Below are positions 9,938 through 19,637 of a stretch of 64,000 nt of DNA, piece by piece. The stretch lies in assembly GCF_000014865.1 (NCBI RefSeq), contig NC_008576.1, positions 1,889,501-1,953,500 on the forward strand, in the 5' to 3' direction. A program made the translations under genes and the position numbers. The DNA is from Magnetococcus marinus MC-1 (GTDB taxonomy: Bacteria > Pseudomonadota > Magnetococcia > Magnetococcales > Magnetococcaceae). The notes beneath the pieces are model-generated. The model worked only from the letters and a program-made list of their open reading frames with translations, was not told where the DNA came from and did not search any database. Position 1 is the stretch's first letter. The number at the start of each line of letters is the position of its first letter.

Positions 9938-10642
9938 ATGCCCAATCAACATACCATGCAAGCCTTTGACAAAGAGTTAAGAGATGTCAACGCGTTGGTC
10001 TTGCAGATGGCTGAAAATGTGCTCTCTCAACTATCGTTAGCCATTGAGTCGGTGGCGAGCTTAGATGCAGAAGATGCCCTAAAGGTCATTGAGCAGGACC
10101 AACAGATTGATCAGCTAGAGTGGGAGGTCGAAAATCAGGTTATTCGGATTTTGGCGTTACGTGAGCCCAAGGCGGATGATCTACGCCGGGTGGTCTCCAT
10201 CATGAAAACCGCGACAGACCTGGAGCGGATGGGTGATTTGAGTGCCAACATCAGCAAACGGGCGCTGGCTTTGGTGCAAAATCCTCCTGGTTCAGGTATT
10301 AGTGCTTTAAATATGATGGTCAAATCGGTGCAAGCGATGGTGAAGACCGTGATGACAGCTTTTCAAGAGAATGACTCCGCGATGGCGATGAGTGTATGGC
10401 GTCAAGATCTAGAGGTAGATGAGCTGTTTAATAGCGTTTTCCGTGAATATTTGACCTATATGATGGAGAACCCACGGAACATATCGCCCTATACCCACCT
10501 GCTGTTTATTGCCAAAAATGTGGAGCGTATTGGGGATCATGTCACCAATATTGCCGAGAATGTTTATTACATCATCGAAGGTAAGCAGATGCACGGCAAA
10601 CGACCCAAAGGGGACTTGACCAGCTCCACGGTGGTTGTTTAA
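9938..10642 (+). CDS. phoU: Phosphate-signalling protein PhoU
   Basis: Cytoplasmic PhoU, about 234 residues, with two three-helix PhoU repeats. Each repeat carries a metal-binding E/D-rich signature: MKTATDLERMGDLSANI in the first and AKNVERIGDHVTNIAEN in the second. PhoU links the state of the Pst transporter to the PhoR/PhoB two-component system and shuts the Pho regulon off in high phosphate. The ATG at 9938 has a strong AGGAGG about 7 bases upstream, better than the ATG at 9911 that overlaps pstB. It is the last gene of the operon; an intrinsic terminator follows. No phoB or phoR lies in the window. Confidence 0.95.
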   Translation: MPNQHTMQAFDKELRDVNALVLQMAENVLSQLSLAIESVASLDAEDALKVIEQDQQIDQLEWEVENQVIRILALREPKADDLRRVVSIMKTATDLERMGDLSANISKRALALVQNPPGSGISALNMMVKSVQAMVKTVMTAFQENDSAMAMSVWRQDLEVDELFNSVFREYLTYMMENPRNISPYTHLLFIAKNVERIGDHVTNIAENVYYIIEGKQMHGKRPKGDLTSSTVVV

Positions 10643-10693
10643 GTGCCATAGTTTGCTGTAGGCCAAGCCGTAAAGGTGGCGTGAGTGTGATTG

Positions 10694-10731
10694 AAAAGGC
10701 TGTTTTCCATCCTGGAAGGCAGCCTTTTTTT
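10694..10731 (+). terminator. Intrinsic terminator of pstCAB-phoU
   Basis: Hairpin AAAAGGCTG ... CAGCCTTTT with an inner TTCCA/TGGAA stem, ending in a run of seven T. It is 51 bases after the phoU stop. Confidence 0.9.
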
Positions 10732-11107
10732 ATGGTGCGCCAGGCTGTGGCTAAGGAGGGCAACATCTGCGGATGTTCTGTGGCCGTTGCGAGCCCGTTT
10801 TGAGTTCCCCCAATGTAAGCGTCTACCCTTGCTGATGGCCCTTTGAGGGTTGGGCATGGCCTACACTACCCGCTGCGCTGGGGTACGCTGCGCGCTTTCT
10901 CATACAAAAACCTTTGCCTTTGTAAAATGGCAGAGTGCATGATGAATGTGACTCAACTTAAAAAATAACCCAGTAAAGAGTAGGGGATAGCCAGGCGTCA
11001 TGGGAGCGTTGCTGTGTTTATGGGAAATGGCTCGACACCCTACACCGCACAATCCCAACACCTGTGATGGCAAGTAATCTTACCCCAGCAAAAGGATGGA
11101 TAGCAAA
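10732..11107. other. Intergenic stretch before the rhodanese gene
   Basis: There is no gene I can support in these 376 bases. It contains a local GC-rich repeat (GCTGCGC around 10870 and 10888) and an AT-rich segment near 10960 that may hold the rhodanese promoter, but I cannot place -35 and -10 boxes with confidence. Confidence 0.4.
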
Positions 11108-11785
11108 ATGATGAAGCGCGTGGTGAGCGGGTGCATGGCTTTATGTGTGGCCCTAACGGCCCTAACGGCCATAGCGGGGGATGGTGAAGAAGGGGGGGCG
11201 GGCAATACGGCCCCTCTGGAGGTTAATATAACTCGCACGGTAGGGTCGTTTGAGGTCAAGCATGGCCGTGGCATGGTTCAGGTGATCCGCAATCAGGATC
11301 CCAACGGCGTTATTGATGAGGGGTTTGATAAAACTTCCCGCAAATGCCCCCCCTTCTGTGCGGTGCCCATGACGGTAGCCGATGGGGTGCGGACCATTGG
11401 TGAGGTGGAGTTGATGGAATTTATGACCACCCATTTGGCCGATGGCAGCGGGGTGTTGGTGGATGCCCGCTCCCCAGACTGGCACGCCAAAGGGACCATT
11501 CCAGGCTCCATCAATGTACCCTATATTGAGGTGTCTCCTCAACTTGGCGCCGATGAGCTCTCTATTGAAGCGGCGTTGTCCCATTTTGGGGTGGTGGATA
11601 AAGATTTTTCCAAGGCCAAGTATCTGGTGCTTTGGTGCAATGGTCCTTGGTGTGGCCAATCGCCCACAGCGATCCGTGGCTTAATTGAGCTTGGTTATCC
11701 CAAAGAAAAATTGCTCTATTACCGGGGTGGCATGCAACTGTGGAAAATATTTGGTCTGCCGGTGGTGCCCCCTGCTGCGGAATAG
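11108..11785 (+). CDS. Exported rhodanese-domain protein
   Basis: About 225 residues with a signal peptide (MMKRVVSG then a hydrophobic stretch ending TALTAIAG), so the mature protein is periplasmic. The C-terminal half is a single rhodanese domain: LVDARSPDWHAKGTIPGSINVPY, then the active-site strand and loop LVLWCNGPWCGQS, then LGYPKEKLLYYRGGMQLW. The loop starts with the catalytic-type Cys and has a second Cys four residues later, so it could carry a persulfide or act as a thiol redox site. The preceding residues (about 40-110) form an N-terminal region I cannot assign. AAGGA precedes the ATG by 11 bases. It lies alone between the phoU terminator and pstS; a functional link to phosphate is not shown. 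Confidence 0.8.
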   Translation: MMKRVVSGCMALCVALTALTAIAGDGEEGGAGNTAPLEVNITRTVGSFEVKHGRGMVQVIRNQDPNGVIDEGFDKTSRKCPPFCAVPMTVADGVRTIGEVELMEFMTTHLADGSGVLVDARSPDWHAKGTIPGSINVPYIEVSPQLGADELSIEAALSHFGVVDKDFSKAKYLVLWCNGPWCGQSPTAIRGLIELGYPKEKLLYYRGGMQLWKIFGLPVVPPAAE

Positions 11786-11813
11786 CTGTTTAAAAGAGAC
11801 CCGTGGGTTTAAG

Positions 11814-11841
11814 CAAAAGCTCCTTTATGGGGCTTTTTTTT
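11814..11841 (+). terminator. Intrinsic terminator of the rhodanese gene
   Basis: Stem AAAGCTCC / GGGGCTTT (one G-U pair) with a short loop, followed by a T-run. Confidence 0.85.
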
Positions 11842-12074
11842 AGCATCCCTGGGGGATCCGAAATTCACCCCACGTCGTTGTGGGCAAAGGGTCATCTTGC
11901 CGGTGCAGGTGCTGCGGGCTTAGCTGGAGAGGGAAGGGATGTTGGGTCAAGCTGAGAGGCCTCGCGGGCACCCTCGGCTTAAGTCAGGGCAAGGGGGGCG
12001 CTAAACAGCCCTCTTGCCTTGGCCTAGGCTGGATATATTCAGCTCCCCTTTTGCTGGAGCCCAGAGTCGCGGAC

Positions 12075-12110
12075 AACAAAAAAGGGGGTGATCGTAAGAT
12101 CACCCCCTTT
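12075..12110 (-). terminator. Intrinsic terminator of pstS
   Basis: A perfect 13-bp stem (12081-12093 and 12098-12110) is closed by a GTAA tetraloop. The minus-strand 3' side is T-rich. It sits 22 bases beyond the pstS stop. Confidence 0.9.
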
Positions 12111-12131
12111 ATGAGGCCAAGCTTTATCCGC

Positions 12132-13166
12132 TTACTCTAGGGTAAGAGGAGCCAGCTCTTTGATATCCATCGAAAACTTTTTGCGCTCAGCCGCAGGCAT
12201 AGGGATCAAGCCTTTATCGGCCAAGTAACCATCGTCACCCCAAGCTTTGTCACTGGAGAACTCGGCAAGATACTCTTTGATGCCGGGGACCAGACCCACA
12301 TGCTTTTTCTTCACATAGAAGTAGAGCGAGCGGGAGACAGGATATTTGCCCGAAGCAATGTTTTCAAAGGTAGGCGTGGTTTCCATAACCAAGCTACCCT
12401 GCACCTTGTCGGCGTTTTGCTCCAAAAAGCTGTAACCAAAGATACCCATGGAGATGGGGTTGGCAACCAGCTTTTGCACGATCAGGTTATCGTTTTCACC
12501 CGCTTCGACATAGGCACCATCTTCACGCACACCGTGGCAGAGGGCCTTGTACTTTTTCTTATCGGTCTTTTTCATATCTTTGATGGCGGGGAAGGTTTTG
12601 CAACCGCCTTCCATGGCCAACTCAGCAAAGGCGTCCCGGGTCCCCGAGGTGGGAGGGGGGCCAAAGATGATGATGGGGGTCTTGGGCAGCTTGGGGTTGA
12701 CTTGATCCCAGGTCATGTTGGGGTTGGCAATCAAGTTACCATTGGCGTCTGGCACCATCTTGGCGGTGGCCATAAAGATGTCACGCAGGCTCAGGCTCAT
12801 TAATGGGGCAGATTTAGAGTTGGCCAACACGATACCGTCATAACCAACTTTGACTTCAACGATCTCTTTAATATCGTTTTTGGCGCACAGCTCAACTTCA
12901 GACTTTTTGATGCGACGGGAAGCGTTGGTAATGTCGGGATGATCAAAACCCAGACCCGCACAGAAAAGCTTTAAACCACCGCCGGAGCCAGTGGACTCAA
13001 TAACGGGGGTTTTGAAAGAGGTGGAGCGTCCAAACTGCTCCGCCACGGTGGTGGCAAAGGGGAAGACGGTGGAAGAACCGACAATGCGGATCTGATCCCG
13101 AGCTTCGGCCTGTGGAGCCGCCATGGCCATACTCACCATAGCAGCAGCAACAAACAGCTTTTTCAT
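12132..13166 (-). CDS. pstS: Periplasmic phosphate-binding protein PstS
   Basis: Substrate-binding protein of the Pst importer, 344 residues. The signal peptide MKKLFVAAAMVSMAMAAPQAEA is followed by DQIRIVGSSTVFPFATTVAEQF, the phosphate-loop region typical of PstS (SSTV). TSGTRDAF and ESTGSGGG add further ligand contacts. AGGGAG stands just upstream of the ATG. The gene is on the strand opposite to pstCAB-phoU, about 1.5 kb beyond phoU, with its own terminator and presumably its own promoter, so binding protein and permease can be expressed at different levels. Confidence 0.95.
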   Translation of the reverse strand: MKKLFVAAAMVSMAMAAPQAEARDQIRIVGSSTVFPFATTVAEQFGRSTSFKTPVIESTGSGGGLKLFCAGLGFDHPDITNASRRIKKSEVELCAKNDIKEIVEVKVGYDGIVLANSKSAPLMSLSLRDIFMATAKMVPDANGNLIANPNMTWDQVNPKLPKTPIIIFGPPPTSGTRDAFAELAMEGGCKTFPAIKDMKKTDKKKYKALCHGVREDGAYVEAGENDNLIVQKLVANPISMGIFGYSFLEQNADKVQGSLVMETTPTFENIASGKYPVSRSLYFYVKKKHVGLVPGIKEYLAEFSSDKAWGDDGYLADKGLIPMPAAERKKFSMDIKELAPLTLE

Positions 13167-13573
13167 GTAGAACTCCCTGGTTCGAAAAAGAACAAAATGG
13201 CATGATCAACTGCCCTAGAAAATAGGCTATATATGTGATGTTAACATCCTATCGTTGTAACGTTTTGGTTAAGTGAGCCGGGATAGTATGTGACGATGAA
13301 GAGATATTCATATAGATGATTTTTTGGTGAAAAATTATCGCCATTAGACCGAATATTAGGTGGCAATAGCATACAAATGAAGGGGATGCTGAGGCATGCG
13401 CTTTTTCGTGGTTCCGTGATAGACGGCCATCTGTTGCGTAACAAGCAGGAAACCAAACCGAAAGGGGTGAGCATGCTGGCACAACGCCCTCTGACGCTTC
13501 GGCGGTTCCATGGCTGGTGTGTACCATGGGCGGTGGGGGCAATAATGGCAAAGGAGGGAGAAACGCGGAATGT
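13167..13573. other. Intergenic stretch upstream of pstS
   Basis: No gene supported. On the minus strand, around 13225-13262, lies GTTACAACGATAGGATG followed by a TATATA box, a likely promoter region for pstS. Part of this motif recurs upstream of sixA (17087-17101). No clean Pho box on an 11-bp pitch could be seen here. Confidence 0.4.
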
Positions 13574-13604
13574 AAAAAAGAGCGGCCACAGGGGGCCGCT
13601 CTTT
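13574..13604 (-). terminator. Intrinsic terminator of typA
   Basis: Perfect 11-bp stem AAAGAGCGGCC / GGCCGCTCTTT (13577-13587 and 13594-13604), with TTTTAC following on the minus strand. Confidence 0.88.
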
Positions 13605-13629
13605 GCAGGGTAGAGAATGTCAATGAGGT

Positions 13630-15465
13630 TTATTGAGCCTTTTTAGACGAGCGCTTACGCTCATGCTCTTTTAAAAACCGCTTACGTAGACGGATGCTTT
13701 TGGGCGTTACTTCAACCAACTCGTCGTCATCAATGAATTCCAACGCCTCTTCCAGGTTAAAGCGAATGGGCGGCACCAGATTGATGTTTTCGTCACAACC
13801 AGCGGCGCGAATGTTGGTCAGTTGCTTAGCCCGCATGGGGTTCACCACCAGATCCTGGCCACGGCTGTGAATGCCGATCAGCATGCCTTCATAGCATTTA
13901 TCCCCCGGTGAGGAGAACAGACGGCCACGCTCCTGTAAGTTGAACAGAGCAAAGGCTACGGTCTCCCCTAGGTCTTTGGCAATCAACACACCGTTGATGC
14001 GCTGCCCAATAGGCTCCTTGATATAGGGGCCAAAATGGTCAAACACGTGGTACATCAAACCAGTACCAGAGGTCATGGTGCGGAATTCCGTCAGAAAACC
14101 GATTAAACCCCGCGCGGGGATCATATAGTCCAAGCGCACGCGGCCACGGCCATCGGGCACCATGTTGACCAACTCACCCTTACGCTCACCAAGGGCTTCC
14201 ATCACCTTGCCCTGGCTGGTTTCGTCAATATCGACGGTCAGCTGTTCATAGGGTTCGCGTCTTTCACCATCAATCTCTTTGACGATGACCTCAGGACGGG
14301 AGACCCCTAACTCGTAACCTTCGCGACGCATGTTCTCAATGAGAATTCCCAAGTGCAGTTCACCACGGCCCGAGACCCGAAATTTATCGGGATCATCCAA
14401 CTCTTCGACCCGTAGGGCTACGTTGGTCTCCAACTCGCGCATCAAACGGTCCCGCAGTTGGCGGCTGGTAACAAATTTACCCTCACGGCCAGCCAAGGGT
14501 GAATCGTTGACCTGAAAGGTCATGCTAACCGTGGGCTCGTCCACCGACAATAGGGGCAGAGGCTCCACCGCATCGGGGTGGCAGATGGTCTCGGAGATAC
14601 GCAACTTTTCAATGCCGGTGAAGGCGATAATATCGCCAGCTTTGGCATCGGGCACTTCCACCTTATCCAGCCCCAAAAAGCCGAACAGTTGCAACATGCG
14701 GCCATTACGTTGGCTGCCGTCGGCGTCAACGAGCACCACCGGGCTATTGCTCTTAATGCGACCACGGGCAATACGACCAATCCCAATGATGCCCACGTAG
14801 CTGTTATAATCCAGCGCTGTAACCTGCATACGGAAGGGGCCTTCTTGGTCCACATCCGGTGGAGAGACATGCTTGATAATGGTCTCAAACAGGGCATCCA
14901 TGTTGGTGGTCACTTGGGTGTGGTCCAGGGTGGCAAAGCCGCGCAGGGCCGAGGTGTAGATAATCGGAAAATCCAACTGTTCGTCGGTGGCATCCAGTTT
15001 ATCAAACAGATCAAAGGTTTGATCTTGCACCCAATCGGGGCGGGCCCCATCACGGTCGATTTTGTTGACCACCACAATGGGGCGCAACCCTTGAGCAAAC
15101 GCCTTTTGCGTGACAAACCGGGTTTGAGGCATGGGGCCTTCTACCGCATCCACCAACAGCAGCACCGAATCCACCATGGAGAGTACCCGCTCAACCTCAC
15201 CGCCAAAATCGGCGTGTCCGGGGGTGTCCACAATGTTAATACGATAGCCGTTCCAATAAATGGCCGTATTTTTTGCTAAAATGGTGATGCCGCGCTCTTT
15301 TTCCAGGTCATTGGAGTCCATCACCCGTTCTGTCGCCTCTCCGCGCTGTTTGAGGGTGCCAGACTGCTGCAACAGCTTATCCACCAAGGTGGTTTTGCCA
15401 TGGTCCACGTGGGCAATAATGGCAATATTACGCAGTTTTTCGATGGGGTAAACGTCCTGAGACAT
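13630..15465 (-). CDS. typA: Translational GTPase TypA/BipA
   Basis: Ribosome-binding GTPase of the EF-G class, 611 residues, full length. G1 AHVDHGKTT, switch/G2 around [11 protein letters not shown]3 [15 protein letters not shown]4 VNKIDR, then a beta-barrel domain II, an EF-G-like domain III, domain V ([23 protein letters not shown]) and the BipA-specific C-terminal domain ending [13 protein letters not shown]. It acts in 50S assembly and stress or cold adaptation in other bacteria. It is single-gene here: terminator downstream, and the glycosyltransferase upstream is separated by 108 bases. Confidence 0.96.
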   Translation of the reverse strand: MSQDVYPIEKLRNIAIIAHVDHGKTTLVDKLLQQSGTLKQRGEATERVMDSNDLEKERGITILAKNTAIYWNGYRINIVDTPGHADFGGEVERVLSMVDSVLLLVDAVEGPMPQTRFVTQKAFAQGLRPIVVVNKIDRDGARPDWVQDQTFDLFDKLDATDEQLDFPIIYTSALRGFATLDHTQVTTNMDALFETIIKHVSPPDVDQEGPFRMQVTALDYNSYVGIIGIGRIARGRIKSNSPVVLVDADGSQRNGRMLQLFGFLGLDKVEVPDAKAGDIIAFTGIEKLRISETICHPDAVEPLPLLSVDEPTVSMTFQVNDSPLAGREGKFVTSRQLRDRLMRELETNVALRVEELDDPDKFRVSGRGELHLGILIENMRREGYELGVSRPEVIVKEIDGERREPYEQLTVDIDETSQGKVMEALGERKGELVNMVPDGRGRVRLDYMIPARGLIGFLTEFRTMTSGTGLMYHVFDHFGPYIKEPIGQRINGVLIAKDLGETVAFALFNLQERGRLFSSPGDKCYEGMLIGIHSRGQDLVVNPMRAKQLTNIRAAGCDENINLVPPIRFNLEEALEFIDDDELVEVTPKSIRLRKRFLKEHERKRSSKKAQ

Positions 15466-15573
15466 GGGATGGAGCTCCGCCAGAGAAAGCGTTGAGTTAT
15501 AGAAAAACCCACACTTGTACTCTGATTTATAGGTTTGGTCAAAGAGAAAGCGCAGCCTCTAAAGTTTTCCAGC

Positions 15574-16695
15574 TTATGGAAGGGGAGAATCCAGCAGCGA
15601 GGTGTAAAGGCTCTCCATTCTGGTGGCCATGGCATCCAATGTAAGGGGTAAGACTGTTTGGCGGGCCGCTTGACCCATGGGTACCGCCATGTGAGGGTCG
15701 CACAGGGCATCCAACTGGGTCGCCATGGTGTGGTGGTCTAGGGCATCGCATAGCCAGCCATTGTACCCCGATTCCACCAAATCCACGGCCCCACATTTGG
15801 TGGAACTGAGCAAGGGCAAGCCGCACGCCATGGCCTCTAAGGCCACATTGGGAAAGGGGTCGTAAAGGGTGGGTAAAACGACCCCGTCAGCGGCTCCATA
15901 GAAGGGCAATACACTCTGTTGTGGCCCGCAAAAACGTACCCGCTGGGCTAGGCCCAACTGTTTGGCGCGGCGCTGAAAACGGGCTTGCTGCTTATCCTTG
16001 CCCACAATCAAGAGATAGGCGCTCTGCCGCATAAGGGTCATCGCTTGCAGCAGGGCATTGACCCCCTTGCGGGCAAAACCTGAGCCGACAAATAGGAGCA
16101 GGGGGGCCTCTAAGGGGATCTGCCACTGCTGCCGTACGGCGCTGCGATGGGCTTTGAGATCGGGATGAAACCGCGCACAATCAATGCCTGAATAGATGAC
16201 ATGGAGCTTTTGCGCAGGTAGTCTAAAATGGTCCATCAACTCCTGCTTGACCATGGCGGAGTTGCACACCACCGCTTTGAGCTGGGGTGAATGAAAGAGG
16301 CGCTCTTCAGCCTGCAAAATATAACGGTGGTAGGGCATTTGATCGGCCACTTTGGCCTGCCAGCCTAAGATCCTAGCCCGCTGGATTAGCCACTCTCGGT
16401 GTACCCCATCACCGGCCCGGTATAGATCACAGCAGGCAATGCGCTCGTGGGATTGCACAAGGTCAAAGGACTCTTGCTGCAGGTGGGCGCAGACCGCAGC
16501 GGCAAAACCACGATCCCTTTCAGTGCGGCTCCAATAGCGGGGGTTGATAATGCGGCGGTCAGCCGCAGGGGGCCACGCTCGGGCCAGCATGGTGATGGCT
16601 ACCCCGCGTTGGGAAAGGGCATCTACCGCCCGTTTGAGAAAACGCTCCGCGCCCCCAAAATCGGTATATTTTTGTCGAATTATGGCCACACGCAT
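15574..16695 (-). CDS. GT4-family glycosyltransferase, WaaG-like
   Basis: About 373 residues, GT-B fold. The N-terminus MRVAIIRQKYTDFGGAERF and the C-terminal donor-site motif EAMACGLPLLSSTKCGAVDLVESGYNGWL match the GT4 family, and overall it resembles LPS core glucosyltransferase I (WaaG), which adds a hexose to heptose II at the cytoplasmic face. The start is set at ATG 16695, where GAGGAAA precedes it; a longer frame to 16776 adds residues without family likeness. The LPS operon lies 3 kb away on the same strand, which supports a role in LPS core assembly, but donor and acceptor are not shown. Confidence 0.82.
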   Translation of the reverse strand: MRVAIIRQKYTDFGGAERFLKRAVDALSQRGVAITMLARAWPPAADRRIINPRYWSRTERDRGFAAAVCAHLQQESFDLVQSHERIACCDLYRAGDGVHREWLIQRARILGWQAKVADQMPYHRYILQAEERLFHSPQLKAVVCNSAMVKQELMDHFRLPAQKLHVIYSGIDCARFHPDLKAHRSAVRQQWQIPLEAPLLLFVGSGFARKGVNALLQAMTLMRQSAYLLIVGKDKQQARFQRRAKQLGLAQRVRFCGPQQSVLPFYGAADGVVLPTLYDPFPNVALEAMACGLPLLSSTKCGAVDLVESGYNGWLCDALDHHTMATQLDALCDPHMAVPMGQAARQTVLPLTLDAMATRMESLYTSLLDSPLP

Positions 16696-17080
16696 GGGTA
16701 AGTTTCCTCTGGGGTCACAGGTGTGCCTAGAGTAGCATAGCCCGGTTGGGAGGCAAGGTGTTATGCCGTAGACCATGGCGGTGCGTCCCTGTGTGGGGCA
16801 GGGCTCTGTTGGGCGATTGGTTGGATAGGGTGGGGTCGAAAAAGGGCTAGGTGGTGTATGGCCGACTGGGTTACATTAATATCAGCCAAGCCACGTTGGG
16901 CGATGTCGGTCTGTGTGGCGGCAATGCTGAGTTGGCTGGTTGGATGATGAATGCGGGACGGTGCGGCGGCTTTAGCCTGTATTGATGAGGCCGATCACGG
17001 CATGTAGTTATGCGGGATATCGTTCATATTGCGTTAAAAATAAAAGATAAAGTTAGAAGTGTAAGGGGTTTTTGGGTGAT
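16696..17080. other. Intergenic stretch, nothing recognised
   Basis: About 385 bases between divergent genes. GC-rich at first, becoming AT-rich after 17020. No gene, RNA or clear repeat could be supported; it probably contains the promoter of the minus-strand glycosyltransferase. Confidence 0.4.
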
Positions 17081-17109
17081 TTGTAATGTTACGATAGGAT
17101 GACTATATT
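17081..17109 (+). promoter_or_regulatory. Candidate sigma-70 promoter upstream of sixA
   Basis: TTGTAA (17081-17086), a 17-base spacer and TATATT (17104-17109). Spacing is ideal and the -10 matches five of six consensus bases. The predicted start is about 180 bases before sixA, leaving a fairly long leader. Confidence 0.45.
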
Positions 17110-17297
17110 TTGATGGTGACGTGAAAAGCATGGTGTTTTTGCCTATGCTTTGGTGTAAAGTGGCCCTTTGTTGCGGGCGCGGTATTTATAAGACGCCGCC
17201 AATTTTTGCTGCCTTGGCCTTTCTGGGGTAGGTTTGGTGCCTACCGTTTAGAAGGTGATGGTTCAACGTTTTATCGTCTATTGTGAGAGCTGAAAGA

Positions 17298-17831
17298 ATG
17301 GGACGTGAGTTAATCCTGCTTCGCCATGCCAAATCTGCATGGGATACCGATGCCCCTACCGATTTTGAGCGCCCCCTTGCCAAGCGTGGCCGCCGAGATG
17401 CCCCCCGTATGGGGCGTTGGATGGCCAAACAGGGTATTCAACCCGATTTGGTTATCTGTTCCCCCGCCGAGCGCACCAAACAGACCATGGTGTTTATTGC
17501 TAAAGAGATGGGTATTAAGAAAAAAATCCTGCTTTGGGATGATCGTGTCTATGGGGCCTCGTTAGAAGATCTCTTGCTGGTCCTCAATGGGGTGAGCAAA
17601 AGTGCGATGCGGGTGATGTTGGTGGGGCATAATCCCGGTTTAGAGTTGCTGCTCTCCTTTTTAGTCGGACCCGATAAACAGGGTAGCATCTATGGTTTTG
17701 GGCTGATAAAAACCTCCACCCTGGTGCAGTTGAGCATGCCGGATCAGTGGCAGGATCTGGCCGTCGGCTGTGCCCAAGTGCAACAAATTATGAGCCCGAA
17801 AGATTTTAAAGATAAGAAAGACAAAAAGTGA
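17298..17831 (+). CDS. sixA: SixA-type phosphohistidine phosphatase
   Basis: Small histidine-phosphatase-superfamily enzyme, about 177 residues. The RHG-type motif LLRHAKSAW gives the nucleophile His about residue 10; the second catalytic His is in LVGHNPGLE (about 111), and SPAERTKQT supplies the conserved Arg. E. coli SixA removes phosphate from phosphohistidine proteins (ArcB, PtsO); the substrate here is unknown. I chose ATG 17298, with GAAAG just upstream; a GTG at 17283 is also in frame. It overlaps the M20 peptidase start by four bases (GTGA), so the two are coupled. Confidence 0.85.
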   Translation: MGRELILLRHAKSAWDTDAPTDFERPLAKRGRRDAPRMGRWMAKQGIQPDLVICSPAERTKQTMVFIAKEMGIKKKILLWDDRVYGASLEDLLLVLNGVSKSAMRVMLVGHNPGLELLLSFLVGPDKQGSIYGFGLIKTSTLVQLSMPDQWQDLAVGCAQVQQIMSPKDFKDKKDKK

Positions 17832-19225
17832 GTGGTTTTGCGCAACGGCCCCCCCTGCCGGATGCCCACAAACGCCAAGATTATCTGGCGCGTTTGATCG
17901 AATATCTTAAAATACCCTCCATCTCAGCAGATCCAGCCTATGCCGCCGATCTAGACCGGTGTGCCAACTACACCGCTGATTTGCTGCGCTGGGCCGGTAT
18001 GCCAGAGGTCGAGCTACTGCCCATTGTGGGGGCCCCCGCCTATGTGGTGGCACGGCGCATGGTTAACCCCCAAGCGCCTACCCTGCTGATCTATGGCCAC
18101 TATGATGTGCAACCTGAAATCCCTGTAGAGCGATGGACCACCCCCCCCTTCACGCCGCATGTGCGCCAAGATCGGCTGTTTGCGCGGGGGGCCACCGACG
18201 ATAAAGGGCAGGTGATGATGCACATCGCCGCCATCGCCCAACTGTTGCAGCAGGGGGGCGAGATCCCCTACAACCTGATCTTTTTGGTGGAGGGTGAAGA
18301 GGAGATCGGTAGCCCCCATCTGCAACAGTTTCTCGCCAGTTATGGGGCGTCGTTGCCGTGCGATCTGCTGCTGCTCTCCGATACAGCCATGTGGGATATT
18401 GGCAAGCCTGCCATTACCACCAGCATTCGGGGTATGGCGCTTATGGAGCTCACCCTCAGCAGTGCCAGCCGCGATCTGCACTCAGGTACCTATGGCGGGG
18501 CGGTTGCCAACCCCTTAGAGATGCTCAGCCGCTTGCTCACCACCCTTAAAGATGACGAGGGGCGCATTTTGGTCGAGGGCTTTCATGACGGTGTGCTGCC
18601 CATTAGCCCCGCCATGTCTGACGAGTTGCAAGCCATCCCTTTTAACGAAACAGTATGGCGGCAGGGCATTGGCCTTTCACAAAGCTGGGGCGATCCCGAT
18701 TATGCACTGCTGGAGCGGCTGTGGATGCGCCCTACGCTAGAAATAAATGGTCTCTGGGGGGGGTATTGCGGGCAGGGTATGAAAACGGTGCTACCCGCCC
18801 AAGCCCACGCCAAACTTTCCATGCGCTTGGTGCCTAATCAAGATCCCGCCCATGTGAGCCGGGTGGTCGAGCAGCATCTTTACAAACATCTGCCCCCTCA
18901 CGCCCATTTGCAGATTGAGCATGCGCCCGGCTCAGGTTTTGGTTTGCGGGTGGATGGCGCACACCCCCTTTTACACGCCGTGCGGCGTGGCTTGGAAGAG
19001 GCCTTTGGTGAAGCCCCTCTCTTGATCGGTGAGGGGGCGACCATCCCCGCTGTGGCCGCCTTGAAAGAGCGCTTAGGCGCGATGCCCATCCTCATCGGCT
19101 TCGCGTTGCCCGATGCAAAATGTCACGCACCGGATGAAAATATTCACTTGCCCACTTTTTATGCAGGAATTGAGGCTTTAATACGCATCTATAGTTATTA
19201 TAGTGCAGATTTGATGCAAGAGTAG
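17828..19225 (+). CDS. M20-family metallopeptidase (dipeptidase-like)
   Basis: About 465-residue zinc hydrolase of the M20/carnosine dipeptidase type. Metal ligands and catalytic residues appear in order: GHYDVQP (His and catalytic Asp), GATDDKG (bridging Asp), VEGEEEIGS (catalytic Glu and ligand Glu), LLSDTAMW (Asp), and near the C-terminus KCHAPDENIHLP (His). A dimerisation or lid domain lies between about 195 and 320. The start is the GTG that overlaps the sixA stop. No signal peptide, so cytoplasmic. Substrate cannot be told from sequence; a dipeptide is likely from the family. Confidence 0.9.
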   Translation: MSGFAQRPPLPDAHKRQDYLARLIEYLKIPSISADPAYAADLDRCANYTADLLRWAGMPEVELLPIVGAPAYVVARRMVNPQAPTLLIYGHYDVQPEIPVERWTTPPFTPHVRQDRLFARGATDDKGQVMMHIAAIAQLLQQGGEIPYNLIFLVEGEEEIGSPHLQQFLASYGASLPCDLLLLSDTAMWDIGKPAITTSIRGMALMELTLSSASRDLHSGTYGGAVANPLEMLSRLLTTLKDDEGRILVEGFHDGVLPISPAMSDELQAIPFNETVWRQGIGLSQSWGDPDYALLERLWMRPTLEINGLWGGYCGQGMKTVLPAQAHAKLSMRLVPNQDPAHVSRVVEQHLYKHLPPHAHLQIEHAPGSGFGLRVDGAHPLLHAVRRGLEEAFGEAPLLIGEGATIPAVAALKERLGAMPILIGFALPDAKCHAPDENIHLPTFYAGIEALIRIYSYYSADLMQE

Positions 19226-19507
19226 GCGGTTGTATGGGCGTGGATCTTTTTTCAGGAAAAAGTGGTAAGATACACATGAGATTGAAATCTTTTTAATGGT
19301 GAGAGGACTCTTTTTTTGTTAGTTTTAGGGGGCATTGTGAAAGCATGACGGCTGTTATGCTGGGTTGGGAAAAAACTTGGTAATGCACCGTACACGCTGC
19401 TTTTCGCTTGCATTGATCTATGAAATAGTGGTAAAAAAGCCACTGAAATAGCTCATAGCGGCACCTTGCGAAAATGCGGTTTAATAATAAAAACAGTAAC
19501 TAACCGT

Positions 19508-19637
19508 AAAAAACAATCATGCAGGGGCCGATAAAGAACCCGCCGAGAGAAACCGGGTCAGTAAGAGTTGCACATACTCTATTCTTTAAGGCAATATGCC
19601 GAACAGAGGGCCTTCCTACGGAAGGCCCTCTTTATTT
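19508..19637 (+). ncRNA. Candidate small structured RNA
   Basis: This lies in a 570-base gap without genes. Three short hairpins, ACCCG...CGGGT (about 19538-19558), GAGT...ACTC (about 19565-19579) and GGCA...TGCC (about 19590-19600), are followed by a strong plus-strand terminator 380 bases after the upstream gene. That spacing suggests a separate transcript. No known RNA family was recognised and the 5' end is a guess. Confidence 0.3.
19605..19637 (+). terminator. Intrinsic terminator in the 19.2-19.8 kb gap
   Basis: Perfect 12-bp stem AGAGGGCCTTCC / GGAAGGCCCTCT with a 3-base TAC loop, then TTATTT. Orientation is plus. Confidence 0.85.

Noticed and set aside
14578-15279. Plus-strand 233-residue open frame inside typA
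   Set aside because: It is a shadow of the certain typA gene on the other strand, with Gly/His-rich composition and no ribosome site.
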